Part shown: positions 18,959 through 27,866 of the stretch, piece by piece
Position numbering within the stretch: position 1 is the first letter of the stretch
Layout of the letters: every line of letters begins with the position of its first letter
NCBI GenBank assembly: GCA_016124525.1
Contig: WGNO01000014.1
Coordinates: forward strand, 1-64,000
Source of the DNA: Nostoc sp. RI_552
GTDB taxonomy: Bacteria; Cyanobacteriota; Cyanobacteriia; Cyanobacteriales; Nostocaceae
Reading direction: 5' to 3'
Length of the DNA stretch: 64,000 nt
The notes under the pieces: model-generated
Told to the model about the DNA's origin: nothing
The model's database searches: none
Seen by the model: only the letters and a program-made list of their open reading frames with translations
Position numbers and translations under genes: made by a program

Positions 18959-19240
18959 GTTCACAGTTTTGGAATTATTAAACTTGTTAATGATGGTAAG
19001 GTTCAACAAATAGGGTTTACAGAACAGTTAGCAACATCAGATATCCCACTTTTTCCAGTTAAGAATTTGGTTGAAACCGCAATGTTAGGTTTTTTGCCAC
19101 TTATTATGAATATGCTGATTTTTGCCTGGGCGGATGACAGGGGACACATAGTCATTTACCCATTGGGTTTAGTTTGTTGTTTTGTGTCCTACTATTTAAC
19201 TTATCACTCACTTCCTGATCCTCAAAACTTAATTTACTAA
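18959..19240 (+). pseudogene. Gene 3'-fragment encoding a two-helix membrane protein
   Basis: The frame is open from a stop at 18956 to TAA at 19238, but the only ATG is at 19082 (TTG at 19067), and homologous-looking sequence (LVNDGKVQQIGFTEQLA) precedes it. The end encodes two hydrophobic segments (MLGFLPLIMNMLIFAW and IYPLGLVCCFVSYYL). It starts immediately after a terminator, so it is probably the stranded 3' end of a larger gene. I do not recognise the family. Confidence 0.45.
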
Positions 19241-19334
19241 ACTTGACCTTTTGTTTGACTTTGCAATAAAATCTAGAACATCATCCCTAAAGAACCAAGG
19301 ATAAATTACTCAAAGTCCCGCTTTTTAAGGAAAT

Positions 19335-19545
19335 TTAACACCAATCCGAGAGCAACTGGATTTTCACTGTATTTGCCGAATGGTTAAATAACAAATCTCG
19401 TGATTTTACGAAATTAAATCTTTCAGTTTTCAATGCTTCGGCTTTTTCGTAAGCGCGAACAGTTACTGGACGAGCCTGAATTGTTGCAAACCAGTGCTGC
19501 AAATGAGGAAAATCCTCTATTTTCTGGCTTTAGCTCTCATGGGGA
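19335..19545 (-). pseudogene. Glutathione S-transferase C-terminal remnant
   Basis: On the minus strand a 59-codon frame reads DFPHLQHWFATIQARPVTVR, AYEKAEALK and ends at TAA (19335-19337). FPHLxxWFxxIxARP is the hallmark end of GST C-terminal domains of the YfcG/GstB type. Just upstream the frame is broken by a TAA, and all N-terminal coding sequence is missing where the IS701-like element begins (19568). The rest of the gene is not found on the other side of the element, so insertion was followed by deletion. Confidence 0.65.
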
Positions 19546-19567
19546 CAATCCATGGGTATGTATTATT

Positions 19568-20242
19568 CCTCTTATGTCACTTTCCGAGAATAAAGAATAT
19601 AATTTAAAAGAAAAAACTCTACAAGGTAGAGCAATGGATGTAAAATTGCAAATCCTGAAAGATTTATGTCGAGATGCTCACCCGACAGAGGGAGTCATAC
19701 AGGAAATGCCAGAGAATTCTAGTTCTTTTGTCATCACCAATCTTAAAGGACATCTCAAGAAAAATTTAGGGGACTTTTATGGATTAAGAACATGGGTAGA
19801 ATATGGTTTTCGCCAGTGTAAACAGGAATTAGGTTGGACAGATTATCGGGTTACTCATTTCCAGCATATTGAGAGATGATGGGAAATTGTTTTTTGTGTT
19901 TACACAATGATTAGTTTAAACTCTCCAGGGTTTTTATCCTCCCTTCAATCTCATCAGTTTGGGCTTGATATACCAGAAATCAGTTCATTTGATTTCACTA
20001 CACATCAACAATGGAATTATCAAAACGGATGGAAGAATACTCTCAATAATATGCGCTCTTAATTGTCCAACCACTTTTAATCTTTTGGTTGATTTATCCC
20101 TGGCTTGATGTTTTTCCCAATTCCAATCTGCTGCTTGGATTTAACTACATCATTAGTGCTATGAATGACTTCAAACCCTTTTATTCCTCTGCATAATTTA
20201 CTATATTTACTGCTTGTTTATTTCGCAAAGTGATAAAAGAGG
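19568..20242 (+). mobile_element. IS701-like element with internal deletion (copy B)
   Basis: Both ends are present: left CCTCTTATGTCACTTTCCGAG (19568 on) and right TTTCGCAAAGTGATAAAAGAGG (to 20242), inverted relatives of each other. The transposase starts MDVKLQILKDLCRDAHPTEG (ATG 19634), then jumps in frame to MPENSSSFVITNL, losing the two catalytic Asp regions. A TGA at 19877 replaces the Trp of HIERWW. More C-terminal sequence (MISLNSPGFLS, WKNTLNN) continues to about 20180 with further stops. At about 675 bp it is less than half the length of copy C and could only move in trans. Confidence 0.8.
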
Positions 20243-20298
20243 GTAAGTGTCATAAGAAAGCTTGTTTGATGACATTATCTTAGTGGAAGGTAATAGCA

Positions 20299-20409
20299 AT
20301 GATGGGAGTATTTTGGTTTTCAGTTTTCGGTTTTCTTTGGCTTATTGGCTTAAGTTTATTAGCAGAAATTTGGTTTTCCGAAGAAGAAGAACAAATTTCA
20401 TCAGATTAA
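20299..20409 (+). CDS. Putative 36-aa single-helix membrane protein
   Basis: An ATG (20299, or the next codon) opens a 36-codon frame: FWFSVFGFLWLIGLSLLAEIW forms one membrane helix, followed by an acidic tail (SEEEEQ). GGAAGG lies 9-10 bp upstream. Size and form resemble small thylakoid subunits, but I cannot assign a family. It lies between the IS copy B end and the Lin0512 gene. Confidence 0.45.
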   Translation: MMGVFWFSVFGFLWLIGLSLLAEIWFSEEEEQISSD

Positions 20410-20471
20410 ATGACTGCTTGTAGCGCTGTTGAGCGATACAGTGGGAAAATGAAGATGCTCAGGAAGTAACT

Positions 20472-20888
20472 GTGGCGGGTAAACGCTTAATCATTGAAAT
20501 GGGAATGGGAATAGATCAGCATGGACAGGAACCCATAGTAGCAGCTGCCAGACCTGTGCGTAATGCCATTGCGCCGAGGGTAGTGGCGAAGGCCATCGCT
20601 CACAACCCCTTACCTCGTGTTTGGGAAGTTGCTGGTTTAAGCGATCCCAATAAGATCTTTGTAGAAGTTCAGATAGCTGTTCCCTATCCAGAACAAGTTA
20701 AACAAGAGGAAGCACCAGCTGTACTACCGTTTGGGCATAAAACCTTAACCGTAGGATCTGGGGGGATGGTAGTTCACAGGCGAGGGATTGCGCCCACCTC
20801 AGTACCGAAGGAAATGGCGCCTTTCAACAACAAAAATGACGAAATGTTCATAGCTGTAGCCGCTGTGAAAGTTTTGATTGAAAGTTAA
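20472..20888 (+). CDS. Lin0512 family protein
   Basis: A 138-aa protein matching the Lin0512 family (conserved, structure known, function unknown): RLIIEMGMGIDQHGQEP at the start, RNAIAPRVVAKAI, VEVQIAVPYPEQV and VGSGGMVVHRRGI, ending in MFIAVAAVKVLIE. Length is typical. The start used is GTG at 20472. It has no operon partner; a coiled-coil gene converges from the right. Confidence 0.8.
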   Translation: MAGKRLIIEMGMGIDQHGQEPIVAAARPVRNAIAPRVVAKAIAHNPLPRVWEVAGLSDPNKIFVEVQIAVPYPEQVKQEEAPAVLPFGHKTLTVGSGGMVVHRRGIAPTSVPKEMAPFNNKNDEMFIAVAAVKVLIES

Positions 20889-20921
20889 CTGTATTGCGCT
20901 ACTTCTCCATCTGCAACTGGT

Positions 20922-21203
20922 TTATTCAACTTCATCTTTCTGTTCTTGTGGCAACAGCCGATCCAGCTTACACTCAATAGCCATGAGTTTCTTCAAAATA
21001 GTCGGGCGATCGCCATCTAAAGAAACTAGTAAGTTAGCGATTAATTCTTGAATGTTGGTTAATCTTGACACAGCATTTTGGAGTTGCACCATTCCTTCCC
21101 GGAGTTCTTGTCGTTCCTGACGAGCATCAGCTACTTCATCTAACATAGCCTGGGCTGTTTTAGCATTAATCTCCATTAACTGTTTAATTTCCTTATCATT
21201 CAT
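20922..21203 (-). CDS. Small coiled-coil hypothetical protein
   Basis: The 93-aa product is almost entirely helical and charged (TAQAMLDEVADARQERQELR, LQNAVSRLTNIQELIANLL), with heptad-like leucine spacing and an acidic C-terminus. No signal peptide. Function unknown. It lies downstream of argS on the same strand but 224 bp away, so is probably separate. Confidence 0.6.
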   Translation of the reverse strand: MNDKEIKQLMEINAKTAQAMLDEVADARQERQELREGMVQLQNAVSRLTNIQELIANLLVSLDGDRPTILKKLMAIECKLDRLLPQEQKDEVE

Positions 21204-21427
21204 GGCGATTTTACTTTGACATTAGTATTATTACTTATCATATAATTATTTAATTTCTTTATCATTTATGGTTATTGTACCTTGATATTAGTAATATTAC
21301 TTATTATTACAGCAAGTTTCACCACTAATTCAGGCCAGCCAGCAGCTATATATGTACAAAAAATGCAAAGGTACACACAGCCAAGAATCCTCCGTGTACC
21401 CCGGGTTTAGTTAAAAATATGCTCTTG

Positions 21428-23194
21428 CTACATCCTCTCCAACACCGGAATCCCCAACAAAGATAATCCCAACTTCAGAGTTCTAGCAGTCAAGTCACAC
21501 AAAACTAAACGGGATGTTCTCAGTGGTTCCTCGGTTTCCAGCACCCGTACCCCTTGGTTACGATCATAAAACTGATTAAACTTTTTACTCAACTCATACA
21601 AATATTCACCTAATCGATTAGGTAGTAATTCCTGCTCTACACTACTAATAACCTCATCTAATAGCAACAAATACTTAGCCAACGCTGATTCTGTTTCATG
21701 CTGCAACAGAACCTGAACATTCTCTCCCAACTCACTAAAATTAATTCCAGCCTTACGGCTAATCCCCTGAATCCTTGCATAGGCGTATAACATATAGGGT
21801 GCAGTATTACCCCTGAGATCCAGCATCTTATCGTAGCTGAAAATATAATCACTGGTGCGGTTTTGGCTTAAATCAGCATATTTAACAGCACTGATACCAA
21901 CTACCTGAGCAACTTTACTAATAAATGCTTCAGTTTCTTCACGTTCTTCTTCTTGTAATCTACGTTCTAGATCAGCACGGGCGCGAATCACTGCTTCATC
22001 TAATAAATCTCGTAACTTGACAGTATCACCAGAACGAGTTTTAAATTTTTTACCATCTTCCCCCAATACCAAACCAAAGGGAACATGAACAAGTTCTACA
22101 TCATCAGGAACCCATCCAGCCTTGCGTGCGACTTGGAAGAATTGGGCAAAGTGGTTAGTTTGTCCAGCATCAGTCACGTAAATGATGCGTTTAGCTTCAT
22201 CTTTTTGAATGCGGTAACACAAAGCTGCTAAATCTGTTGTGGCGTAGTTGTAACCACCGTCGGATTTTTGCACAATCAAAGGCAAAGGTTCGCCTTCTCT
22301 GTTGGCAAAACCTTCCAAAAAAACAACCTTAGCTCCCTGATTTTCCAGCAATAAGCCGGATTTTGCTAAATCTTCCACCACTGCGGCAAGTAGAGGATTA
22401 TAGAAAGATTCTCCGCGTTCAGTTACTTGCACATCTAGCAAGTCATAAATTACTTGAAACTCTCGCCGTGACTGTTCGCATAACAGTTTCCAAGCATGAA
22501 GTGTATCTTCTGCACCTGCTTGTAATCTAACAACCTCCTGTCGCGCTGTTTCTTGAAAAGCTTGATCTTCATCAAAACGCTGTTTAGCTTGACGATAAAA
22601 GCTAACTAAATCTTTAATATCTAAAGCATTAGCAGTGGTGAGGGCTTCTGGGTAAACCTCCCGCAGGTAAGCAATCAACATCCCAAACTGCGTACCCCAA
22701 TCACCCACATGATTCAACCGCAAGACATCATGTCCGCGAAATTCCAAAATCCGGGCGATGCAATCACCAATAATCGTAGAACGCAAGTGCCCCACGTGCA
22801 TTTCCTTAGCAATGTTCGGACTAGAAAAATCCACAATTTCTCGTTTTGGCGTTTTTGCTTTAGGAATTCCTAGTCGAGAATCTGCTTGAATAGCATTGAG
22901 TTGTGCTTCTAGGTGTGTAATCTTGAGTTTAAAGTTGATAAAACCGGGTCCAGCGATCTCTGGTGTTTCGCAAAAGTCAGATACATCTAGTTTTTCAGCA
23001 ATAGCAGAGGCGATGGCTCTTGGTTGCTGTCCCAACCTTTTACTCAGAGACAAAGCCACGTTCGCCTGATAATCACCAAATTTAGGATTACTAGCAGGTA
23101 CCAAAATCGGATCTACTCCAGCATACTCCTGGCCAAAAGCAGCCACCAAAGCCTGCTCAAGTTTAAGTTTTAGTTGTTCTTGTGTAGCATTCAT
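21428..23194 (-). CDS. argS: Arginine--tRNA ligase
   Basis: ArgS charges tRNA-Arg. The 588-aa class I synthetase has the N-terminal Add1 domain, the HIGH-like [20 protein letters not shown] (from about residue 125), the KMSK-region equivalent [15 protein letters not shown], and the C-terminal anticodon-binding DALR domain ending [10 protein letters not shown]. Length is normal. The ATG at 23194 is in the family position ([16 protein letters not shown]). Confidence 0.97.
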   Translation of the reverse strand: MNATQEQLKLKLEQALVAAFGQEYAGVDPILVPASNPKFGDYQANVALSLSKRLGQQPRAIASAIAEKLDVSDFCETPEIAGPGFINFKLKITHLEAQLNAIQADSRLGIPKAKTPKREIVDFSSPNIAKEMHVGHLRSTIIGDCIARILEFRGHDVLRLNHVGDWGTQFGMLIAYLREVYPEALTTANALDIKDLVSFYRQAKQRFDEDQAFQETARQEVVRLQAGAEDTLHAWKLLCEQSRREFQVIYDLLDVQVTERGESFYNPLLAAVVEDLAKSGLLLENQGAKVVFLEGFANREGEPLPLIVQKSDGGYNYATTDLAALCYRIQKDEAKRIIYVTDAGQTNHFAQFFQVARKAGWVPDDVELVHVPFGLVLGEDGKKFKTRSGDTVKLRDLLDEAVIRARADLERRLQEEEREETEAFISKVAQVVGISAVKYADLSQNRTSDYIFSYDKMLDLRGNTAPYMLYAYARIQGISRKAGINFSELGENVQVLLQHETESALAKYLLLLDEVISSVEQELLPNRLGEYLYELSKKFNQFYDRNQGVRVLETEEPLRTSRLVLCDLTARTLKLGLSLLGIPVLERM

Positions 23195-23550
23195 ATATAA
23201 ATTTTATTTGTTTGAGATTGCTATGCTCTGGCTGATAGTCAGATATTCCCAAGGGCTTGATTATTTTAACCTGAAAGTATAGTTACCCAATCCAACTGAC
23301 TACCGTCATGATACATGACCATTCTGTCCAGCAAGCCCAGGAGGTTGTCATGCTATTAGCCAGCAGTAGAAAAATTACTGGCACCACAACAGTTAGTACA
23401 ACACAGCAAAAAAATTGCGGACTGTAATATGTAAACAAATCTTGAAAATTAAAGTCTCAATTTCCTCATTCTCTCTGGGTCAGATAAATCTTAGTGTATG
23501 TGACGCATTTGTTTCTAAAACTTTGAAACTATGGTGAATATAGATTTATT
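23195..23550. other. Spacer, no supported gene
   Basis: Between argS and IS copy C. A 39-codon frame from ATG 23311 (MIHDHSVQQAQEVV...) lacks a ribosome-binding site and I do not call it. Nothing else seen. Confidence 0.5.
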
Positions 23551-24996
23551 CCTCTTTTACACTTTGCGAAATAAACAAGCAGTAAATATAGTAAATTATG
23601 CAGAGGAATAAAAGGGTTTGAAGTCATTCATAGCACTAATGATGTAGTTAAATCCAAGCAGCAGATTGGAATTGGGAAAAACATCAAGCCAGGGACAAAT
23701 CAACCAAAAGATTAAAAGTGTTTTGACAATTAAGCGCGCAGATTATTGAGAGTATTCTTCCATCCGTTTTGATGATTCTATTGTTGATGTGTAGTGAAAT
23801 CAACTGAACTTATTTCTGGTATATCAAGCCCAAGCTGATGAGATTGAAGGGAGGATAAAAACCCTGGAGAGTTTAAACTAATCATTGTGTAAACACAAAA
23901 AACAATTTCCCATCATCTCTCAATTGCTGGAAATGAGTAACCCGATAATCTGTCCAACCTAATTCCTGTTTACACTGGCGAAAACCATATTCTACCCATG
24001 TTCTTAATCCATAAAAGTCCCCTAGATTTTTCTTGAACTGTCCTTTAAGATTGGTGATGACAAAAGAATTAGAATTCTCTGGCATTGTTTCTGGGTCTGT
24101 AGTTGATTCCCAGTAAGTTATATCTCTTCTTTTACCATAAATTATTTCCCTAATATATCTTGTCTTTGATTTTTGGTTACTAAATTTTATTGTGAATTTA
24201 CACCACTTATTCGCCCTAACCCTCTCATTGGCTCCTACCCAGACTGCATGATTACTTTTAATTGCTACTACATAAGCTGACTTATATGCTAATAATTTTA
24301 TTATAAATTGCCCACTCTCACCATATAAACTATCTGCCAATACTAACTCAATAGTAAAGCCAAACTCGATTAATTATGTAATTATTTGTGTCGCTAATTC
24401 TATCTTGGTCTTATATTTCTCTTCTGCTTTTAGCTTCCCTTGGGGTTTGAATACTTTGAACAATAACGGAAATGTTATGTTATCCTAAACTCCATAGGTA
24501 TTGATTGACTCACACTATCCCTTATCTATTTTCCCTACACTTCCTAAATATTGTCTGACTACGTAATCAGTCTTTTTACCTTTTTTCCTATCTCCTGTTT
24601 CATCGATGACTACGGTAATTGCTTTTCCATTTAATGCTCTCTTGATTTTCTCTAATCTTCGGTTCCTTACTTTTTCTACTGGCCACTCTGACTTGGCGAT
24701 AAAATGATGTAATGATTGGGCTGAGTTGATATTTACTACTTTTGCTATCTCCGTTAATGATTTTCTTTTGATTGTTGAAATTATTCCCAAATGTGAATAT
24801 TTGAAGCATTCATAATTCCTTACTTCTTTGAATATTTCTCTGTACTCCTCACAATATTCATCTATGACTCCCTCTGTCGGGTGAGCATCTCGAAATAAAT
24901 CTTTCAGGATTTGCAAATTTACATCCATTGCTCTACCTTGTAGAGTTTTTTCTTTTAAATATTATATTCTTTATTCTCGGAAAGTGACATAAGAGG
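23551..24996 (-). mobile_element. IS701-like insertion sequence, full length (copy C)
   Basis: The element runs from CCTCTTTTACACTTTGCGAAAT (23551) to the inverted GAAAGTGACATAAGAGG (to 24996), about 1.45 kb. Its ends share CCTCTT...CACTTT.CGA.ATAAA with copy B. It carries a single transposase gene on the minus strand (see next entry). No clear target duplication was found. A 190-bp spacer to its right holds an IS200/IS605-like hairpin. Confidence 0.85.
23882..24928 (-). pseudogene. IS701-like DDE transposase, frameshifted
   Basis: The N-terminal part (24928-24515) reads MDVNLQILKDLFRDAHPTEG and includes the first catalytic Asp in VVIDETGDRKKGKK. A stop follows VGKIDKG. The second Asp (LADSLYGESGQF) and the Glu region (TWVEYGFRQCKQELGWTDYR) are in a separate frame (24340-23882) that shifts again at HFQQL. 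With at least two lesions between start and end it cannot make an intact enzyme. The remaining C-terminal helix region continues to about 23600. Confidence 0.85.
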
Positions 24997-25142
24997 TATA
25001 ATATCGGCTATGGAATAAAAATTCTTTACGTCACTACCAGCAAATAGTTTGGTTTTACGACAACCTGTAATCTTAATTGGTAAATTTTCCGTATTTGGTG
25101 AAAATATTTTGGTTATAAATATGTGGATATGTTGTGTGCAGT

Positions 25143-25180
25143 TAACACTCTCACGCGCTTGTAGCCGTGAGAGTGTCAAT
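25143..25180 (-). repeat. IS200/IS605-like hairpin downstream of the nitroreductase gene
   Basis: CACTCTCAC (25145-25153) pairs with GTGAGAGTG (25167-25175); on the minus strand it reads TTGACACTCTCACGGC, the TTGACACTC pattern of the other solo ends. It lies 7 bp beyond the nitroreductase stop and may double as a weak terminator, although no T-run follows. Confidence 0.5.
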
Positions 25181-25186
25181 TTTCCA

Positions 25187-25849
25187 TTATCCCAAATAGG
25201 GATTACCTATCTTACCAACAGACACGTTATGAGATAGTGGTAAGCGCCCAGGGTTTAAGCGCGGCTCTGCTGGATAGCCCACAGGTACTAAAACAGCGAT
25301 TGCTAAATCAGGATCGTCTGCACCAATTACTTCTTTAACCTGTTCCTCAATCCAGCCATTCATAAAGCAGGTAGACAACCCTAAACTTTCCGCCGCTAAT
25401 ACTAAATGAGTAGCAGCAATCATGGCATCTTTAACGGCATATTCTCGGCGTTTATCTCCCAGCGCTGCTTGAAATTGGGGAATGGCGCTTTTAAAGTAAT
25501 TTACTGTGCCTTCGTTCCAGGCTCCAGTAGCCATGGCCTGTTCAAAAACTGGGGTTAAATCTTGTTCTCCAGCCCTGGGATCGGCAGCAAAAACAAAGGT
25601 GACTGGTGCTTGAATAATTTGCTTTTGATTCCAAGCTGCTGCTGCTAATGCTGCTTTTTGCGCCTCATCTTGGACTAGAACAATTTGCCAATCTTGGATA
25701 TTAAAACTACTTGGCGCAGCCACAGTTAACTCTACCAGTTCCTTCAGTAATTCCGGGTCAAGAGAGTCCGTTTTAAAAGTTTTGATAGAACGACGTTGGA
25801 TGATGGCTGTAGGTACATCTAAAGGTTGAATTTGGGTAATAGGATTCAT
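25187..25849 (-). CDS. Nitroreductase family protein
   Basis: A 220-aa FMN-dependent nitroreductase-fold protein: IIQRRSIKTF (FMN-binding RRSxxxF), the ELVELTVAAPSSFNIQDWQIVLV segment, VKDAMIAATHLVLAAESLGLSTCFMNGW and a C-terminal VPVGYPAE. The pattern is the YfkO/NfnB type that reduces quinones or nitro compounds with NAD(P)H. It lies 130 bp downstream of trxA2 on the same strand, so it may share RexT-controlled transcription; that is inference. Confidence 0.88.
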   Translation of the reverse strand: MNPITQIQPLDVPTAIIQRRSIKTFKTDSLDPELLKELVELTVAAPSSFNIQDWQIVLVQDEAQKAALAAAAWNQKQIIQAPVTFVFAADPRAGEQDLTPVFEQAMATGAWNEGTVNYFKSAIPQFQAALGDKRREYAVKDAMIAATHLVLAAESLGLSTCFMNGWIEEQVKEVIGADDPDLAIAVLVPVGYPAEPRLNPGRLPLSHNVSVGKIGNPYLG

Positions 25850-25979
25850 GAGATTCTCCTGATAAGTACGATATTGAACTTGTCTTTTCAGCTTGATTCT
25901 AGTTCTAATTATTAAGTACTACCAAGGACTTAGGAGTTTTTGTTCTACTCAATTCCTGATAGTTACCAACCCTAAGTTA

Positions 25980-26309
25980 TCATTGTTGAATATGCTGCTC
26001 TAAAGTTTTGACTAGAGTAGTTTTCAGCACTGCACCCACCACTGTATCCACTTGTCTTCCCCCTTTAAATACCATCAGTGTGGGAATGCTCCGAATTCCG
26101 TAATGACTGGCAACAGTGGGGTTTTGGTCGGTGTTCAATTTTACCACTTTTACCTGTCCTAGGTATTCGCTAGCAACCTCATCTATAACTGGAGTTACCA
26201 TCCGACAAGGCCCACACCAGGGTGCCCAAAAGTCCACTAACACTGGAATTTCACTTTCTAGCACTTCTTGCTTAAATGTGGCTTCTGTGACATTTGTTAC
26301 GGATGACAT
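25980..26309 (-). CDS. trxA2: Thioredoxin A2
   Basis: A 109-aa thioredoxin with the active site WCGPC at residues 31-35, the buried Asp in LVDFWAP and the cis-Pro in [10 protein letters not shown]. It reduces protein disulfides in the cytosol. The gene is divergent from an ArsR-family gene with vicinal cysteines, the arrangement of trxA2-rexT in Anabaena PCC 7120, where RexT represses trxA2 until oxidised. The ATG at 26309 is preceded by a strong GAGGAGG. Gene symbol rests on this context. Confidence 0.88.
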   Translation of the reverse strand: MSSVTNVTEATFKQEVLESEIPVLVDFWAPWCGPCRMVTPVIDEVASEYLGQVKVVKLNTDQNPTVASHYGIRSIPTLMVFKGGRQVDTVVGAVLKTTLVKTLEQHIQQ

Positions 26310-26332
26310 AATAGCCTCCTCATCTAATTCTG

Positions 26333-26353
26333 TTATTCGATTTTATCGAATAA
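26333..26353. promoter_or_regulatory. Palindromic operator in the trxA2-rexT divergent promoter (predicted RexT site)
   Basis: TTATTCGAT (26333-26341) and ATCGAATAA (26345-26353) form a perfect 9-bp inverted repeat around a TTT centre. It sits in the 79-bp region between the two divergent start codons. ArsR-family dimers bind such AT-rich palindromes. RexT binding here is inference. Confidence 0.75.
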
Positions 26354-26388
26354 ACAAAATATACGCTATTTCAAGAGATAATGCAATG

Positions 26389-26748
26389 ATGAAATTCTTA
26401 TATCACCCAGACCGAAAACATATTTCCTTACCAGGAGTGCTTTATGCTTTAGGCGACCCAGTGCGGCTAGAGATTGTGCGTTTACTGGCCACTCAGGGTG
26501 AGCAGTGTTGTGGTAAATTTAATTTTGCCATTGCCAAGTCAACTATGTCCAATCACTTTAAAATCTTACGGGAGTCGGGAGTTGTGTTAACTCATAAGGA
26601 AGGTACACAACATATCAATAGATTAAGACATGAAGATTTAGAGGCTCTGTTTCCAGGTTTGCTGGATGCAGTGTTACGCTCCGCACAACCATTGCGACTG
26701 TATACAAAAACATCAACCATTGATGATGAACAGTCCTTAGTTAGTTAG
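26389..26748 (+). CDS. rexT: Redox-sensing ArsR-family repressor RexT
   Basis: The ArsR winged-helix protein has ALGDPVRLEIVRLLA, the recognition region AKSTMSNHFKILRESGVV and the wing THKEGTQHINRL. Adjacent cysteines in GEQCCGKFN fall at 40 and 41 if translation starts at the second ATG (26389), matching the vicinal Cys pair that senses peroxide in Anabaena RexT; hence this start over ATG 26386. The frame is open far upstream (to 26116) but that part overlaps trxA2 antisense. The 3' end overlaps a convergent kinase remnant by 8 bp. Confidence 0.88.
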   Translation: MKFLYHPDRKHISLPGVLYALGDPVRLEIVRLLATQGEQCCGKFNFAIAKSTMSNHFKILRESGVVLTHKEGTQHINRLRHEDLEALFPGLLDAVLRSAQPLRLYTKTSTIDDEQSLVS

Positions 26749-26926
26749 TGGGATTTTCTTGTGCTGTTTCTTGATTATCTTTGAGATTTTTGTTTTCTGC
26801 CATCAGGGGTATTTTCACTATAAAAGTCGCTCCTTGGTTTTTATCCAAACTTTCTGCTTTATTCTTCAGACAGATATATAGCAATAGTATTTTTTTATGA
26901 AAAGACTCCGTACAAGAGACATACAA
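26741..26926 (-). pseudogene. Histidine kinase C-terminal tail remnant
   Basis: The minus-strand frame ends with NKAESLDKNQGATFIVKIPL, the GxGATFxVxxPL signature that closes the HATPase domain of sensor kinases, followed by a polar tail. Everything before about residue 22 is unrelated and no ATPase motifs remain upstream, so only the last 40 codons survive. Confidence 0.6.
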
Positions 26927-27079
26927 TCAAAGGTAGTGTTTCTAATGAACCACTTAAACATCGACTTTAAATGAGATAATATTGGAATTAAAGCACAAAA
27001 ACGGCCAACCCAGGTTTTTGCTTGTAAACAAATATCTTCAATAGGATTTTGTTATGGGTAATTAGGCGCAAAAGTGAAA

Positions 27080-27390
27080 TTCCTCCGGGTCGCTGTTTCT
27101 ACCAACGAAACGCATTATGTCGCCACTAACGATTTATCTCAAAGTTCCACGAATGTTGTACACTGGGTGTGTAAAATTTCTTGAAAAATCGGCTAGTTTC
27201 ACTGAGATATTAAACAACTAACTAGCATTGAATCTTGTCAATGTCATAAAAATAGGCTTGAAAAAAATCATATTACTTCTGCAATGTTGGTTTGGATTAG
27301 ATTAAAGAATTTAGCCTATCAAACCCTTCAAACTGTTTATTAAAACAAGCATAATTTTCTGTCTAATTATTTAATTGTTGCAAGGCAAAC
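27080..27390 (+). pseudogene. IS4-like transposase remnant with in-frame nonsense codons
   Basis: A single frame reads FLRVAVSTNETHYVATNDLS, DIKQLTSIESCQCHKNRLEK, HITSAMLVWIRLKNLAYQTL and SNYLI, the C-terminal catalytic-Glu region of cyanobacterial IS4-superfamily transposases. TGA, TAG and TAA codons interrupt it at what look like former Trp, Glu, Arg and Gln codons, without frameshift. This means decay by point mutation. Confidence 0.65.
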
Positions 27391-27866
27391 TCCCAAGTAT
27401 TCCTATGTGCTTGGTTTAATTTAAATTCTCCCGTAGTAGAGTTTTATTGATTGTGATAGTTTTTTCAATTGCTTTAAGTTAAAATTAAAACTTTACTTAT
27501 AGCAATATTAAAAACTATCCGTTGCAATCAAAAACCCCCGTTTTTCAAACAAGCGAGGTTCTTAACTGTGGCTTGCCGAATAAAGCTGAAACATTTATGT
27601 ATCAAGGCTGTAAAGGCTCACAGAAGTAAAAAATATTCAAAACCTATGCACCGATTGATTCCATAGGCAAATATTTTCACAAATATAAATCCTCAAAACC
27701 CTGCTCACTCTTTTCTGTTTTCTGTTTCCTTTGCTCACAAATAACTTTTTCAGCAAATCCTAAGCATAGTTAAGTCTACAAGACTACCGGAAAGCGAGTC
27801 AAAACTTCTGCTTTCTAAGCATAGGAATGTACGCGATTAGGGCCTTTAGCCCCATTGAAACCAAAT
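27391..27866. other. Spacer, no gene seen
   Basis: AT-rich stretch before the 3' end of nadA, probably including the lost right end of the decayed transposon. No convincing frame or hairpin apart from short A/T runs. Confidence 0.5.

Noticed and set aside
18959-19240. Intact small membrane protein starting at ATG 19082
   Set aside because: Open sequence and plausible coding extend upstream of that ATG to a stop with no start, so a fragment is more likely.
26116-26386. Long upstream extension of the rexT frame (210 aa from 26116)
   Set aside because: This part lies antisense to trxA2 and over the palindromic operator. The ArsR domain and the Cys40/41 match require the start near 26389.
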